Made by a program: the position numbers and the translations under genes. A model generated the notes under the pieces. It searched no databases and had not been told where the DNA came from. It was given only the letters and a program-made list of their open reading frames with translations. This document shows, piece by piece, positions 6,930 to 8,010 of a stretch of 8,010 bases of DNA (position 1 is its first letter; every line of letters begins with the position of its first letter). The stretch covers positions 1 through 8,010 of the forward strand of contig WAMX01000087.1 of NCBI GenBank assembly GCA_015522095.1, in the 5' to 3' direction. The DNA comes from Nanobdellati archaeon. GTDB lineage: Archaea > SpSt-1190.

Positions 6930-8010
6930 GTGATAGGCGGGCTCGGTGCGCGGCTGAGAAATGCCATGCGCTCGTTTGTTTCAAAGGGAAAGGTGGATGA
7001 GGCGGCTCTCTCCGAGCTTGTGCGGGAGCTCCAGCGTGTCCTCATAGCGAGCGATGTCAATGTGCGGCTTGTTGCGGAACTATCAAGGCAGATAAAGGAG
7101 AGGGCACTCAACGAGAAGCCCCTTCCCGGGCTCACGCTGAGGGAACACGTCCTCAGGGTGATATACGACGAGCTTGTCAGGCTTGTTGGCGAGGGAAAGG
7201 AGCTCGGCCAGCTCTCTGCCTGCTTCGTCCTCCTCGGGCTTTTTGGTTCGGGGAAGACGACAACTGCCGCGAAGCTCGGCTACTGGCTCAAGAAAAGGGG
7301 GGTCACGCCAACACTTGTCAGCCTTGACAGGGACAGGCCCGCGGCTTTTGAACAGCTCCGGCAGCTCGGGGAGTCCCTCGGGCTGAAGGTCTCCCGTGAG
7401 ATTTCCCCGCGCCCGTGCATAATTGATACTGCCGGCAGGGACGCCCTCAGCGAGGATATGCTGCGCGAGGCCAGGGAGCTCGTGAAGAAGGTGCAGCCCG
7501 AGGAGGTCTTTCTCGTGCTCCCTGCGGAGATGGGGCACGAGGCTGGGAAGCAGGCGGAGGCCCTGAAGGAACTCATAACGGGCGTCATAATCACGCGGAT
7601 GGATGGCTCCGCGAAGGGCGGCGGGGCGCTTTCGGCGTGCGCTGCCGCAGGCGTTCCCATCGTCTTCATAGGAACAGGGGAGAGGATTGATGAGCTTGAG
7701 CTGTTCGATCCAAAGAGGTATGTTTCCCGCCTCCTCGGCTGGGGGGACATACAGGGCCTCCTTGAGAAGGCGGAGGAGATAAAGGGGGAGGTTGGCGAGC
7801 TCAGCATGGCCGACCTTGAGAACCTCAATATGCTCACCTTTTACAGGCAGATGGAGGCGCTCACGAAGCTGGGGCCCTTCGAGAAGATACTGCAGATGGT
7901 GGGGCTCACGGACCTTGACAGGGGAACTGTCGAGGAGATGAAGACCAAGCTGAAGAAATACAGGGTAATAATCAACAGCATGACGAGGAAGGAGCAGCTC
8001 GACCCCGGGA
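6930..8010 (+). CDS. srp54: Signal recognition particle GTPase SRP54 (Ffh), C-terminus cut by the window end
   Basis: SRP54 binds SRP RNA and the signal sequence of nascent chains and docks with FtsY in a GTP-dependent way to deliver ribosomes to the membrane translocon. The visible 360 residues contain an N domain (1-95, with the ALLxSDVN-type motif as VLIASDVNV at 37-45) and a G domain. The G domain has P-loop GLFGSGKT (103-110), DRDRPAAFEQL (133-143), DTAGR (166-170), TRMD (222-225), SAKGGG (227-232) and GTGE (248-251). The M domain begins at about 296 (NSMTRKEQLDP at 349-359); its RNA-binding part lies beyond the window. I chose GTG 6930 because the N-terminal helix (IGGLGARLRNAMRSF) then matches the family; ATG 6966 would delete it, and the frame is closed by a TAA at 6897. 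A GAGGTGAT sequence overlaps the start codon itself, so no Shine-Dalgarno site serves it and the message may be leaderless. Odd points: about 19 residues are missing before DTAGR, and G4 has Arg for Lys. Confidence 0.95.
   Translation, partial: MIGGLGARLRNAMRSFVSKGKVDEAALSELVRELQRVLIASDVNVRLVAELSRQIKERALNEKPLPGLTLREHVLRVIYDELVRLVGEGKELGQLSACFVLLGLFGSGKTTTAAKLGYWLKKRGVTPTLVSLDRDRPAAFEQLRQLGESLGLKVSREISPRPCIIDTAGRDALSEDMLREARELVKKVQPEEVFLVLPAEMGHEAGKQAEALKELITGVIITRMDGSAKGGGALSACAAAGVPIVFIGTGERIDELELFDPKRYVSRLLGWGDIQGLLEKAEEIKGEVGELSMADLENLNMLTFYRQMEALTKLGPFEKILQMVGLTDLDRGTVEEMKTKLKKYRVIINSMTRKEQLDPG

Noticed and set aside
7280..7837. Minus-strand open frame of 185 codons opposite SRP54
   Set aside because: It lies wholly antisense to clearly recognisable SRP54 sequence, and its translation is Ser/Arg/Pro-rich as expected from the opposite strand of a GC-rich gene.

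Overview
The window is GC-rich (roughly 60% by eye) and almost entirely coding on the + strand. Its lineage is best read as archaeal. The second gene is a signal recognition particle GTPase of the archaeal SRP54 type: it has the KGGG loop, the GTGE(R/K)IDELE stretch and the DPKR(Y/F)VSRLLG motif. Arg AGG and Ile ATA codons are used freely. The large gene looks like an archaeal surface protein, with many N-x-S/T sequons, stacked Ig-like domains and a C-terminal membrane anchor. Cysteine motifs of the kind CD..GE..NC.DC are, from general knowledge, frequent in DPANN-type archaea (Diapherotrites, Micrarchaeota, Woesearchaeota). I therefore suspect that group but cannot prove it.

Layout. Positions 1-90 are in frame with the big gene and encode the same Cys/Gly/Asp-rich protein, but a TGA at 10-12 breaks the frame. 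The real N-terminus, including any signal peptide, is probably upstream of the window. Positions 91-6909 hold one giant reading frame of 2272 codons. Residues 1 to about 1750 form a cysteine-rich (about 85 Cys by hand count), beta-rich ectodomain that I cannot assign to a named family. Within it are two divergent copies of a CD..GE..NC.DCC / TC(F/Y)S.CG...C(E/D)G module and two CxNSxxC-type motifs. Residues about 1769-2175 are a nearly Cys-free stack of Ig-like domains. After these come a helical stalk (2178-2249) and one terminal transmembrane segment (2250-2269).

A 20-base gap (6910-6929) follows. From 6930 to the window end lies SRP54, 360 residues of which are visible (N domain, GTPase G domain, start of the M domain). 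Its GTPase domain is unusual: the segment between the RPAA motif and DTAGR is about 19 residues shorter than in the SRP54/Ffh sequences I know, and the G4 motif reads TRMD instead of TKMD.

The two genes could share a transcript, since they are co-directional and only 20 bases apart. Functionally the link is loose: SRP54 targets secreted and membrane proteins to the translocon, and a giant anchored surface protein would be a typical client. I see no RNA genes, mobile elements, CRISPR arrays or defence genes. The main points of interest are the giant surface protein itself, its disrupted 5' end, and the shortened SRP54 GTPase.
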